This document shows positions 7,145 through 13,894 of a stretch of 15,620 nucleotides of DNA, piece after piece. Each line of letters starts with the position of its first letter. The first letter of the stretch is position 1. The position numbers were made by a program, and so were the translations under genes. Where the stretch lies: contig JABMNB010000297.1 in the NCBI GenBank assembly GCA_013205335.1, forward strand, positions 1 through 15,620. The letters run 5' to 3'. The notes under the pieces are model-generated. The model was not told the DNA's origin, did no database searches, and saw only the letters and a program-made list of their open reading frames with translations. This stretch comes from Rhodospirillales bacterium. Its GTDB lineage: Bacteria; Pseudomonadota; Alphaproteobacteria; Reyranellales; Reyranellaceae.

Positions 7145-7941
7145 CGGCCCTTGAACTTTGCGGGCTTGCGCTTCTCGGCGAAGGCACGTGCCGCCTCCTG
7201 GAAGTCCTCGGAAAGATAGAGCCGCTCGGGCGCTGTCTGGTGCATGATCTCGCGCGTCATGCGATCCATGTACCAGCGCCGCGTCCGTACCGTCGAACGC
7301 ACGCTGAGCGGCGGGTTCTTCACCACCTGGCGCGCGAGGTCACGCGCCATGTCGAGATACGTGCCCTTCGGCGCGATGCGGTTGATCAGGTTCGCCGCGA
7401 AGGCTTCCTCTGCCGTGAAGTAGCGGCCGACCAGGGCGGCCTCCGTCGCGAAGGCGCCGCCGCCACGGAATTGCATGATTCCCCAGTACCGGCCGGCACC
7501 CAGGCCGCGCGACGTCTCGGTGATCTGGAACCGTGTCCCCTCCTCGGCGACGATCAGGTCGCATTCCAGCACGATGCCGACCGAGAGGCCGAGCACATAG
7601 CCGTGCGGCGCGGCGATGACCGGTTTCCAGTTCACCGATTTGGTCAGCAGGTCGGCCGAATGCGTTCCGCGGCCCTGCGGTCCGCCGAGCCGCAGGAACT
7701 CCTCGCGGCTGCGCAGCTGGCGTTGCTTCACGTCGGCGCCGGTCGAGAAGGCACGCCCGCGGCCGGTCAGGATCGCGATCTGCGCCTCGTCTTCCATGTC
7801 GAAGCGATGCAGCGCGTCGGAAAGCGCACCCACCAGCTCGTCGTTGAAGGCATTCAGCTTTTCCGGGCGATTGAGCGTCAGGGTGACGATCTCGCCCTCG
7901 CGCTCGTAGTCGACGAGCGGACTTGTCCGGCTTTGGGTCAT
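7141..7941 (-). CDS. Enoyl-CoA hydratase/isomerase (crotonase) family protein
   Basis: The 266-residue protein has the crotonase fold and standard length. It shows LTLNRPEKLNAFN (21-33), the first oxyanion-hole segment FSTGAD (65-70), the second segment HGYVLGLSVG (113-122) with Asp128, and FQITE (138-142). Aligned by eye to rat mitochondrial enoyl-CoA hydratase, Glu142 matches catalytic Glu164, but the Glu144 position is Gly122. The usual GGGCE run has become GLSVG. Classic syn-hydration of enoyl-CoA uses both glutamates, so this member may be an isomerase, a hydrolase or another crotonase-type enzyme acting on a CoA ester. The ATG at 7941 is preceded by AGGAGG at 5-6 bases; the in-frame ATG at 7986 lacks this and lies in the divergent promoter. 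The gene is divergent from the RidA-like gene (74-base gap) and convergent with the acyl-CoA synthetase. Confidence 0.92.
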   Translation of the reverse strand: MTQSRTSPLVDYEREGEIVTLTLNRPEKLNAFNDELVGALSDALHRFDMEDEAQIAILTGRGRAFSTGADVKQRQLRSREEFLRLGGPQGRGTHSADLLTKSVNWKPVIAAPHGYVLGLSVGIVLECDLIVAEEGTRFQITETSRGLGAGRYWGIMQFRGGGAFATEAALVGRYFTAEEAFAANLINRIAPKGTYLDMARDLARQVVKNPPLSVRSTVRTRRWYMDRMTREIMHQTAPERLYLSEDFQEAARAFAEKRKPAKFKGR

Positions 7942-7954
7942 CGTTCCTCCTGGC

Positions 7955-7993
7955 GCGAGCATTTGCCCGAGCAGCCAGAAATGCAATGCTCGC
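7955..7993. promoter_or_regulatory. 9-bp inverted repeat in the crotonase / RidA divergent promoter
   Basis: GCGAGCATT (7955-7963) and AATGCTCGC (7985-7993) are perfect inverted arms, extendable by GC on the inner side if one T is bulged. The centre is near 7974, in the middle of the 74-base gap between the divergent starts at 7941 and 8016. It could be an operator controlling both genes, or a hairpin in the leader of the RidA-like mRNA just before its ribosome binding site. No local regulator gene is divergent here to name a likely binder. Confidence 0.5.
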
Positions 7994-8015
7994 CCGCTTC
8001 AGAGGGAGAGAAACC

Positions 8016-8405
8016 ATGGCCACGCGCAAGAGCGTCAACTATCCAGGCTACAGCCACCAGAACCCGATTCCCAATGCGAGCCGAATCGGCAACATCGTGA
8101 TGTCGAGCATCATGAACGGCACCGACCCCGCCACGCGCACCGTGCCGGCGGATCTGGCGGCCCAGGTCGCCAATATCTTCAGGCACATCAAGCTGTGCGT
8201 CGAGGCCGCGGGCGGCACGCCCGACGACATCATCAAGGTGAACTTCTGGATGAAGCAGCCTTCGACCGGCCGCGCGTCGCTGAACGACGAATGGGTGAAG
8301 ATGTTTCCCGACGAGGCATCGCGGCCGGCCCGCCACACGCTTCAGCTCTCGGGCGACAGCCCGCACCAGGTGACCTGCGACTTCACCGCCGTCATCGGCG
8401 GCTAG
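8016..8405 (+). CDS. RidA/YjgF/Rid family protein
   Basis: The 129-residue protein has the size and pattern of the Rid family of small trimeric chorismate-mutase-like proteins. RidA itself deaminates reactive 2-aminoacrylate and other imines; other Rid subgroups have other or unknown roles. The C-terminal block RPARHTLQL keeps the family arginine (Arg106, matching Arg105 of E. coli RidA), while the glutamate of the following strand is replaced by Asp122 (CDFTAV). The N-terminal NGTDPAT stretch differs from the usual SGQ. I therefore place it outside the RidA archetype, perhaps in a Rid1-7-type group. The ATG at 8016 follows AGGGAG; the earlier in-frame ATG at 7923 lies inside the divergent gene. 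Its stop is only 7 bases from the stop of the convergent C13 peptidase, leaving no room for a separate terminator. Confidence 0.88.
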   Translation: MATRKSVNYPGYSHQNPIPNASRIGNIVMSSIMNGTDPATRTVPADLAAQVANIFRHIKLCVEAAGGTPDDIIKVNFWMKQPSTGRASLNDEWVKMFPDEASRPARHTLQLSGDSPHQVTCDFTAVIGG

Positions 8406-8412
8406 CGGGCAA

Positions 8413-9180
8413 CTAGCGACCTGGCAGCCTGAGGTCGGCGACCGCGGACCCGACGAAGATCTGCGGCTGCGACGGCGTACGAATGCCCATGCTCTTCTCG
8501 AGGTTCTGCACGCAGGACCGCGTGGCCTGCGCGAGCTGGCCCCAGGTCGAGGCGGCGTCGAACTGCTGCAGCAGGCACTGGTCGTAGTAGGTGAAGCGGT
8601 CTCCGGCGCCGCAGCCGAAGCTCACCCGGTCGGCCGCGGCGGCCGTCAGCACCACCCGGTTGGGCTGGCGCATGCCTGGCGTCAGGAAGACGCCGCTGTG
8701 GCAGGCGGACACGACGACGACCGTCGGGAGGGAGCCGCAGCCCGCGTCCAAAGCAGCGTCGAGCGTGCCGGGACGAATGACGCCGTTGGCCGGGCGCAGC
8801 ACGAAGCCGGTCTCGGTGCCATGGCTGGTGATGAAGGCGAGGCACGCCCCCGCGCCAACGGCATTGCGCAAGGCTTTCGAGACGTTCGCCGCGCTGGCGA
8901 CCTCAGCCGTCGGATTGCGCCCCGAATCGGACGTGAGGACGCGGATGTCCCGCACGCCGCGCGCCGACAGCTTGTCGCGCAAGGCATCGACTCCATTGTC
9001 GAAGGACGGGCTGTTGTTGTCGCCGGCGATCAGCACCGCATGCCAGCGCGCCGCCGGCACGCCACCGGGCGCGGCCGCCAAAGTGGTGTTGCGCCCGGCA
9101 GGCGGCGCTTCGCCGGAGTCCGGCGTGCAGGCGAGGACCGCCGCCATCAACGCAATCACGGCAACGACGCGAACCAACAT
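8413..9180 (-). CDS. C13 (legumain-like) family peptidase, predicted lipoprotein
   Basis: The 255-residue protein looks like a bacterial member of peptidase family C13, in the caspase-like clan CD. A short hydrophobic N-terminus ends in the lipobox VLAC with Cys18, predicting lipid attachment after signal peptidase II and location outside the cytoplasmic membrane. The catalytic dyad is seen as FITSHG (His120) and VVVVSACHSG (Cys160), each after a hydrophobic strand. The following LTAAAADRVSFGCGAGD stretch and the late PSQPQIFVG strand are typical of bacterial C13 proteins. Clan CD enzymes cleave after a specific P1 residue; the substrate is unknown. The ATG at 9180 has GGAG 8 bases upstream. 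The gene lies 18 bases after the tetR stop on the same strand, so it is probably the third gene of the phosphotransferase-tetR operon. It is convergent with the RidA-like gene. Confidence 0.85.
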   Translation of the reverse strand: MLVRVVAVIALMAAVLACTPDSGEAPPAGRNTTLAAAPGGVPAARWHAVLIAGDNNSPSFDNGVDALRDKLSARGVRDIRVLTSDSGRNPTAEVASAANVSKALRNAVGAGACLAFITSHGTETGFVLRPANGVIRPGTLDAALDAGCGSLPTVVVVSACHSGVFLTPGMRQPNRVVLTAAAADRVSFGCGAGDRFTYYDQCLLQQFDAASTWGQLAQATRSCVQNLEKSMGIRTPSQPQIFVGSAVADLRLPGR

Positions 9181-9198
9181 GCCTTCTGCTCCGGAACC

Positions 9199-9864
9199 TT
9201 ACACAGCCTGCGGCGTGGCCCCGACGACGCGCAAAGCCATGTCGGTATAGAGCTTTGCCATCTGCTCCTCGGCAAGATCGCCGCCCGGACCGTACCACAT
9301 CGAAACATGGGTGCATTGGTCGAGCAGCGCCATGGCGATCGCCTTGAGATCGTGTTGCCCCTCGATGCGAGGCGGATCGAACATGGCGCGTTCGACACCC
9401 TTCCTGAGGATCGCGACGACGATGTCGCGGATGGCGCGCCGGCTGCGGCGAATGTCGGCGACGCGGGCCGTGTCCAGCCAGCCGATTTCCCGGTTGGCGA
9501 CCAGCGCCTCGATACGCAGCCGGCAATGGCGCATGACATAAACCCGCACGAAAGCCGCGAGTTCGGCGCGCGGATCGCCGCCCGCCCCCGCCACGGCCTG
9601 CTGGCAGAGCCGCTCGAGCTCGCCCTGCGTCGAGGCGATGATGTCGTGCAGAAGCTCGTCTTTCGACTTGAAGTGATTGTAGAGCGCGCCCTGCGTCAGA
9701 CCGCAGGCCTTCATGATGTCGCGCACCGTAACGACCGGATAGCCGCGTTCGGCGAACTGGGCGAAGGCCGCGGCGCGAATCGCCTCGACGGGCGGGCGGG
9801 GTTCGCGCTCCGCGACGACCGCGGGCGGCTCGTCGGCGACGTGGGCCGTCTTGCGCTTGCTCAT
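9199..9864 (-). CDS. TetR family transcriptional regulator
   Basis: The 221-residue protein has a basic, proline-rich leader of about 25 residues and then a TetR-type N-terminal DNA-binding domain: AAFAQFAERGY (32-42), followed by the helix-turn-helix VRDIMKACGLTQGALYNHF (47-65) and KSKDELL. The rest is a helical ligand-binding and dimerisation domain, which in regulators of acyl-CoA metabolism often senses acyl-CoA or fatty acids. The ATG at 9864 has GGAG 7 bases upstream. The start overlaps the stop of the upstream phosphotransferase gene by four bases (ATGA), so the two are translated together. The likely targets are its own operon and nearby acyl-CoA genes, but I found no matching palindrome upstream of the operon. 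The in-frame start at 10170 lies inside the phosphotransferase and is rejected. Confidence 0.93.
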   Translation of the reverse strand: MSKRKTAHVADEPPAVVAEREPRPPVEAIRAAAFAQFAERGYPVVTVRDIMKACGLTQGALYNHFKSKDELLHDIIASTQGELERLCQQAVAGAGGDPRAELAAFVRVYVMRHCRLRIEALVANREIGWLDTARVADIRRSRRAIRDIVVAILRKGVERAMFDPPRIEGQHDLKAIAMALLDQCTHVSMWYGPGGDLAEEQMAKLYTDMALRVVGATPQAV

Positions 9865-10940
9865 CTCGGGGCTCCGGACATTTTGCTGACGATCGCCCAG
9901 GCGAGATCCGCTGCGGGCTTTACCAGCTTGCCGGACTCGGCCGCGCGCACATTGGCGGCCGTGCCGTCGAGCGACCGGGCGTAAACGCCCTGACGGATGC
10001 AGGACACACGGAACAGATTGTAGGCCATGTAGAACTCCCAGAGCGCAGGCTCGGGCACAGAACGGTTGGACAGCGTGCTGTAGTAGTCCACCATCTCCGC
10101 CTCCGCCGGAAGGCCAAGTTCGTCGAGATCTTGCCCCAGCAGACCGCCCCAATCCTTTGGCGTGCGCCACAGCATGCAGAGGTAGGCGAGCTCGGCCAGC
10201 GGATCGCCGAGGGTGGAGATTTCCCAGTCGATGATGCCCAGCACACGGGGCTCGGTGGCGTGGAAGATCATGTTGTCGAGGCGATAGTCGCCATGGACCA
10301 GCACCGTCTCGTCGTTCGCCGGCAGGTTGGCCGGCAGCCAGTCGAACAGCCGGTCCATCGACTCGATCTTCTCGGTCTCCGAGGCCTTGTACTGTTTTCC
10401 CCAGCGCGAGATCTGGCGCGCGACGTAGCTGCCGGGACGACCGAAATCGGCGAGGCCGAGCGCGACGTAGTCAACCCGGTGAAGCCGGGCGAGCGTCTCG
10501 AACTTGGCGCGGTAGATCGCCAGCCGCCCCTGTTTCGGCACGTCGGGCAACAGCGGATCCCACAGCACACGGCCGTCGCAATACTCCATTATATAGAACG
10601 GAGTGCCCACGACGCTCTCGTCGTCGCTCAACGCATAGGCCCTCGGGGTCGGCACGTCGGTGCGATTGAGGGCCGAGATCACCCGGAACTCACGGTCGAC
10701 GGCATGGGCGGACGGCAACAGCTTGCCCGGCGGCTTGCGGCGCAAGACGTAACGCCGCCCCGCACCGTCGGTCAGCCGGTAGGTCGGGTTGGACTGGCCG
10801 CCCCTGAACTGCTCGACGCGCAGCGGCGGCTTGAACCCCTCGACCTTGGCGGCCATGAAGTTGGCGAGCGACTGCTCGTCGAACCGATGCTTTTCCTGCA
10901 CCGCCATCGTGCCGATATAGTCTTCAACCCGCCGTGACAC
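9861..10940 (-). CDS. APH/choline-kinase-like phosphotransferase (ACAD10 N-terminal-like)
   Basis: The 359-residue protein belongs to the aminoglycoside phosphotransferase-like kinases, in the subgroup that resembles the kinase part of human ACAD10/11. It shows a glycine-rich FRGGQSNPTY loop (45-54), RYVLRRKPPGKLL with the ATP-contacting lysine (63-75), the DREF glutamate (82-85), the Brenner catalytic loop HGDYRLDN (216-223) and the metal-binding IDWE (237-240). Relatives phosphorylate small molecules such as 4-hydroxyacyl-CoA, usually beside acyl-CoA dehydrogenases; antibiotic resistance is unlikely. The GTG at 10940 is chosen because AGGAGG lies 8 bases before it. ATGs at 10964 and 10907 are alternatives with poorer ribosome binding sites. 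It is the first gene of a probable operon with tetR and the C13 peptidase. Confidence 0.9.
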   Translation of the reverse strand: MSRRVEDYIGTMAVQEKHRFDEQSLANFMAAKVEGFKPPLRVEQFRGGQSNPTYRLTDGAGRRYVLRRKPPGKLLPSAHAVDREFRVISALNRTDVPTPRAYALSDDESVVGTPFYIMEYCDGRVLWDPLLPDVPKQGRLAIYRAKFETLARLHRVDYVALGLADFGRPGSYVARQISRWGKQYKASETEKIESMDRLFDWLPANLPANDETVLVHGDYRLDNMIFHATEPRVLGIIDWEISTLGDPLAELAYLCMLWRTPKDWGGLLGQDLDELGLPAEAEMVDYYSTLSNRSVPEPALWEFYMAYNLFRVSCIRQGVYARSLDGTAANVRAAESGKLVKPAADLAWAIVSKMSGAPR

Positions 10941-11032
10941 CCCGAACGCCTCCTGAACGACCATTCACATCGGCGGGGAGTTTGCTCGTCCGATGGTGCG
11001 CATGCAATATCGACCAACGGGGACCTCGAACC

Positions 11033-11781
11033 GTGGAATCGCTGCTTTTGGCCCGCCCGCCCGGCACCTGCGTGGCGCTGCTGGCGACCGGAGAGCTGAT
11101 TGGCCTGCTGGCTGGACCCCTGGGTGTCGGCGAAGCGTCTTGGCCGCCCCAGTCCCGCTGGATATCTTCGATTTCAAGGGGGTTGCCGAGACACCGGCAG
11201 TTTCGCTGGCGATTGGTGCGGTCCAAGCCGGCATTCTCATTGCCTCGAGAACGGCAGCGGCAGCCCACTGCGGGGCTGGCACGATCGACCATGCGCTCGC
11301 TCACGCCTGGAGGCCCGGCCTGATCGAAGGCGCTATTGTCGGGTCGGCCTTGGGTCCGCGGGCGCCATCCCAGGGTCTCACTACGGTATCTGCGGTGGCC
11401 GCCGCTCTCGCCCTCGGCTTGGCGGCAGGTGATCGCCGCATTACTGGGCAACGCCTCCCGCAGGACAGCTGCCTTCTCGGCTGCGCCGTCGATCCTCGGC
11501 GGCCGGGCGGCCCACCGTGAGCGTCGGCGGCGGAACTTTGAGCATGCCGGTTCTCCAGCTGTCCGCATCCGCCCGTCCTGTATCTGGACCTCGACCTGCC
11601 GGGCCGCCCTGCCGATTCGGCCGGCGATGTGGCGGGGTTCTGCGTTGCGGCCTTGTCTCTGCCTGCGCTCTTTGTCGCGCCGATGGCCGCGCGATGGGCG
11701 GCACGGGCCCCCGTCTCTTTGCTGCAGCGCTTGTTCGCACTTTACATGCCCGAAATCGCAGTCTTTCTGCTGCTGAGATAG
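11033..11781 (+). pseudogene. Decayed TauE/SafE family membrane permease
   Basis: No single frame is open, but plus-strand fragments in three frames line up as one TauE/SafE protein. Frame 2 from 11033 gives the N-terminal membrane segment (VALLATGELIGLLAGPLGVG). Near 11130 it switches to frame 1, which reads SVLAAPVPLDIF, GVAETPAVSLAIGA, then TIDHALAHAWRPGLIEGAIV and a further helix, until a stop at 11518-11520. Frame 3 carries the second glycine motif VSVGGGTLSMPVL (11517-11555). Frame 1 returns with a C-terminal helix and SLLQRLFALYMPEIAVFLLL, ending at TAG 11779-11781. About 40 residues that normally separate the second glycine motif from the last helices are missing. TauE/SafE proteins export sulfite or organosulfur anions. 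At least three frame changes plus an internal deletion make simple sequencing error unlikely. The fragments explain most of the gap between 10941 and 11906. Confidence 0.72.
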
Positions 11782-11783
11782 TG

Positions 11784-11814
11784 CACTTACCACTTGTAAT
11801 GAACTTGGCACTTG
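11784..11814 (+). promoter_or_regulatory. Direct 13-mers upstream of tctB
   Basis: CACTTACCACTTG (11784-11796) and AACTTGGCACTTG (11802-11814) match at 10 of 13 positions and start 18 bases apart. Each is itself a pair of (C/A)ACTT units 7 bases apart. They lie 93-123 bases before the tctB start, where an activator would bind. A perfect palindrome TTGGGCCCAA follows at 11859-11868. I cannot assign a regulator, and clear -35/-10 boxes are not visible. Confidence 0.35.
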
Positions 11815-11906
11815 GGCAAAGCGGCCGAATTGTGTTTATGTGTTGGCGGTCCAGGGGTTTGGGCCCAACAGCAGATTGAAGTCGACGCGTTTCTGGGGAG
11901 GCATCG

Positions 11907-12356
11907 TTGAATCGATTCCTAAGCAAGGACTTCCTGTCCGGGCTGATGTTCATTGGCTTCGGGCTGATCGCCCTCTATTTCGGGCAAAAACTCGCGCTCG
12001 GCACGACCGTTCGCATGGGTCCCGGCTATGTGCCGCGGATGCTGTCATTCACGCTCTGCGGATTGGGTTTGCTGGTTTGCATCATCGCACTGGTCAGCGG
12101 CAGCGACCCGGTCGAAAAGCCCAAATGGAAGCCCATCACGCTGGTGACCATCGGCATCGTCTGCTTCGGGCTGCTGTTCGAGCGGGCGGGGCTGATTCCG
12201 GCCCTGGTCGTGCTGGTGATGATCGCGTCGCTGGCCGGCGAGGAATTCAAGCTGATCGAAGTGATCGGCAACATCATCGCGCTATCGGTCCTCTGCACGC
12301 TCGTCTTCAAGGTCGGGTTGAGTATGAATATCTACGTCCTGCGTGGGGTCTGGTAA
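11907..12356 (+). CDS. tctB: Tripartite tricarboxylate transporter small membrane subunit TctB
   Basis: The 149-residue protein has the length and layout of TctB: a membrane helix at about 9-27, the MGPGYVPRML turn (37-46), a helix at about 47-64, a short polar stretch with DPVEKPKWKP, and two or three further hydrophobic segments to the C-terminus. TctB works with TctA in the cytoplasmic membrane as a secondary carboxylate importer that receives substrate from a periplasmic Bug/TctC protein. The start is TTG at 11907: GGGGAGG ends five bases before it and the reading begins NRFLSKDFLSG as expected. Its stop is one base before the tctA ATG, so they are co-translated. No tctC-type gene adjoins it, although tctC often comes first in such operons; the decayed TauE gene occupies the upstream position. 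Confidence 0.93.
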   Translation: MNRFLSKDFLSGLMFIGFGLIALYFGQKLALGTTVRMGPGYVPRMLSFTLCGLGLLVCIIALVSGSDPVEKPKWKPITLVTIGIVCFGLLFERAGLIPALVVLVMIASLAGEEFKLIEVIGNIIALSVLCTLVFKVGLSMNIYVLRGVW

Positions 12357-12357
12357 G

Positions 12358-13866
12358 ATGGAGCTGCTCGACAACCTCTCGCTGGGCTTCAGCGTCGCCT
12401 TTTCCTTTCAGAACCTGACCTACGCCTTGCTGGGCTGCCTCCTCGGCACCCTGATCGGCGTCCTCCCCGGCATCGGCCCCGTGGCGACCATCGCCATGCT
12501 GTTGCCCATCACCTTCCACCTGCCGCCGACCGCCTCGCTGATCATGCTGGCGGGCATCTACTACGGTGCGGCCTATGGCGGTTCGACGACGTCGATCCTG
12601 GTCAATCTCCCAGGCGAAGCGTCTTCGGTCGTGACCTGTCTCGATGGCTATCAGATGGCGCGCAACGGGCGTGCCGGCGCCGCGCTGTCGATCTCCGCCG
12701 TCGGCTCGTTCTTCGCCGGCACCGTCGGCACGATTATCATCGTGCTGTTTGCCGAGCCTCTGACGCGCATGGCGCAGAAGTTCGGCCCGGCCGACTACTG
12801 TTCCCTGATGGCGCTTGGTCTCGTGGCAGCCGTCATCCTGGCCAGCGGGTCGGTCACCAAGGCGATCGCGATGGTGTTCCTCGGACTGCTGTTCGGCCTG
12901 GTCGGCACCGACGTCAACACCGGTGCGCAGCGCTTCACCTTCGACATTCCGGAACTGAGCGACGGCATCGACTTCGCGCCGATCGCGATGGGCCTGTTCG
13001 GTATCGCCGAGATCGTTGTCAATCTCGAGAAACATCTCACCCGATCCGGCGGCACCATCAAGGTAGGCTCGCTTTGGCCAACCATGGATGAAGTCCGGCG
13101 TGCGATTCCTGCCGCCCTGCGCGGCACATTCCTGGGCGCCGCCCTCGGCGTGTTGCCGGGCGGCGGTCCGACCCTCGGCGCGTTCTCGGCCTATACGCTC
13201 GAGAAAAGGATTTCGAAAAACCCCGGACAGTTCGGCAAGGGTGCAGTCGAGGGCGTGGCCGCGCCCGAGGCGGCCAATAACGCCGCCGCCCAGACCTCGT
13301 TCATTCCGATGCTCACCCTCGGTATCCCGTCCAATGCCGTCATGGCGCTGATGGTGGGCGCCATGATCATCCAGGGCATCCAGCCCGGCCCCGAGGTCAT
13401 GACCAAGAAGCCCGAACTCTTCTGGGGCATGATCGCCTCGATGTGGATCGGCAATGCCATGCTGGTCATCATCAACCTGCCGATGATCGGCATCTGGGTG
13501 AAGCTGCTCACCGTGCCGTACCGCTTCCTGGCACCGGCCATCCTCCTCTTCTGCTGCATCGGCGCCTACAGCCTGCAAAACAGCACGTTCCACGTGATGC
13601 AGGTCGCCGTCTTCGGCGTGCTGGGCTACATCTTCGTTCGCCTGGGCTGCGAGGGAGCGCCGTTCCTGCTCGGCCTCGTGCTGGGACCTCAGATGGAGGA
13701 ATATTTCCGGCGCGCCATGCTGCTCTCGCGCGGCGACCCCATGGTCTTTCTCCAGCGTCCGATCAGCCTGGGTTTGCTCATCACGACAGCGCTGCTGTTG
13801 ATCCTGATGGCCATTCCAAGCTTCAAGAAGGCGCGCAAGGAAGCATTCGTGGAAGAGGAGGGCTGA
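12358..13866 (+). CDS. tctA: Tripartite tricarboxylate transporter large membrane subunit TctA
   Basis: The 502-residue, very hydrophobic protein is a full-length TctA. It carries the repeated family motif twice, as GVLPGIGP (34-41) and GVLPGGGP (264-271), in keeping with the internal duplication of these 10-12-helix permeases. Other landmarks are GIYYGAAYGGSTTSI (66-80) and PEAANNAAAQTS (303-314) followed by the LTLGIP turn (319-324). It is the permease subunit that moves di- or tricarboxylates or related acids across the cytoplasmic membrane with sodium or protons. The ATG at 12358 is one base after the tctB stop; a further in-frame ATG at 12343 lies within tctB and is less likely. The stop codon sits in the loop of a strong hairpin that separates it from the next gene. 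Confidence 0.96.
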   Translation: MELLDNLSLGFSVAFSFQNLTYALLGCLLGTLIGVLPGIGPVATIAMLLPITFHLPPTASLIMLAGIYYGAAYGGSTTSILVNLPGEASSVVTCLDGYQMARNGRAGAALSISAVGSFFAGTVGTIIIVLFAEPLTRMAQKFGPADYCSLMALGLVAAVILASGSVTKAIAMVFLGLLFGLVGTDVNTGAQRFTFDIPELSDGIDFAPIAMGLFGIAEIVVNLEKHLTRSGGTIKVGSLWPTMDEVRRAIPAALRGTFLGAALGVLPGGGPTLGAFSAYTLEKRISKNPGQFGKGAVEGVAAPEAANNAAAQTSFIPMLTLGIPSNAVMALMVGAMIIQGIQPGPEVMTKKPELFWGMIASMWIGNAMLVIINLPMIGIWVKLLTVPYRFLAPAILLFCCIGAYSLQNSTFHVMQVAVFGVLGYIFVRLGCEGAPFLLGLVLGPQMEEYFRRAMLLSRGDPMVFLQRPISLGLLITTALLLILMAIPSFKKARKEAFVEEEG

Positions 13867-13876
13867 CGCCCTCCTC
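13855..13876 (+). other. Perfect 9-bp intercistronic hairpin with the tctA stop codon in its loop
   Basis: GAGGAGGGC (13855-13863) pairs perfectly with GCCCTCCTC (13868-13876) around the tetraloop TGAC, whose first three bases are the tctA stop. The next bases are CCTTATCC, not a T-run, so a rho-independent terminator is unlikely. CCTCC at 13873-13877 could also pair with the GGAGG ribosome binding site of the next gene at 13885-13889, giving a competing 5-bp stem. The structure may set relative expression of the permease and the downstream enzyme by mRNA processing, stability or translational coupling. Confidence 0.65.
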
Positions 13877-13894
13877 CCTTATCCGGAGGTTGAG

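Noticed and set aside
9865..10170. Longer N-terminal extension of the TetR regulator from an in-frame start at 10170
   Set aside because: The extension lies wholly inside the phosphotransferase gene and does not look like protein; the ATG at 9864 has a ribosome binding site and a normal TetR start.
9861..10940. Aminoglycoside resistance gene
   Set aside because: The HGDxRLDN and IDWE motifs are shared by all APH-like kinases; the KPPGKLLPSAH-type segment and context fit the ACAD10-like metabolic subgroup.
10924..11811. Minus-strand ORF of about 295 codons in the gap before tctB
   Set aside because: It resembles no family I know and lies opposite the ordered TauE/SafE fragments, which explain the sequence better.
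11805..11821. Possible sigma-54 (-24/-12) promoter at TTGGCAC before tctB
   Set aside because: The -24 element fits, but the GC of the -12 element is not at the required spacing; the bases there are AA. A sigma-70 pair from the same TTGGCA lacks a convincing -10 box.
12307..13593. Minus-strand ORF of about 430 codons opposite tctA
   Set aside because: The translation is low-complexity, rich in His, Asp, Arg and Gly, and mirrors the TctA coding sequence, which is unmistakable.
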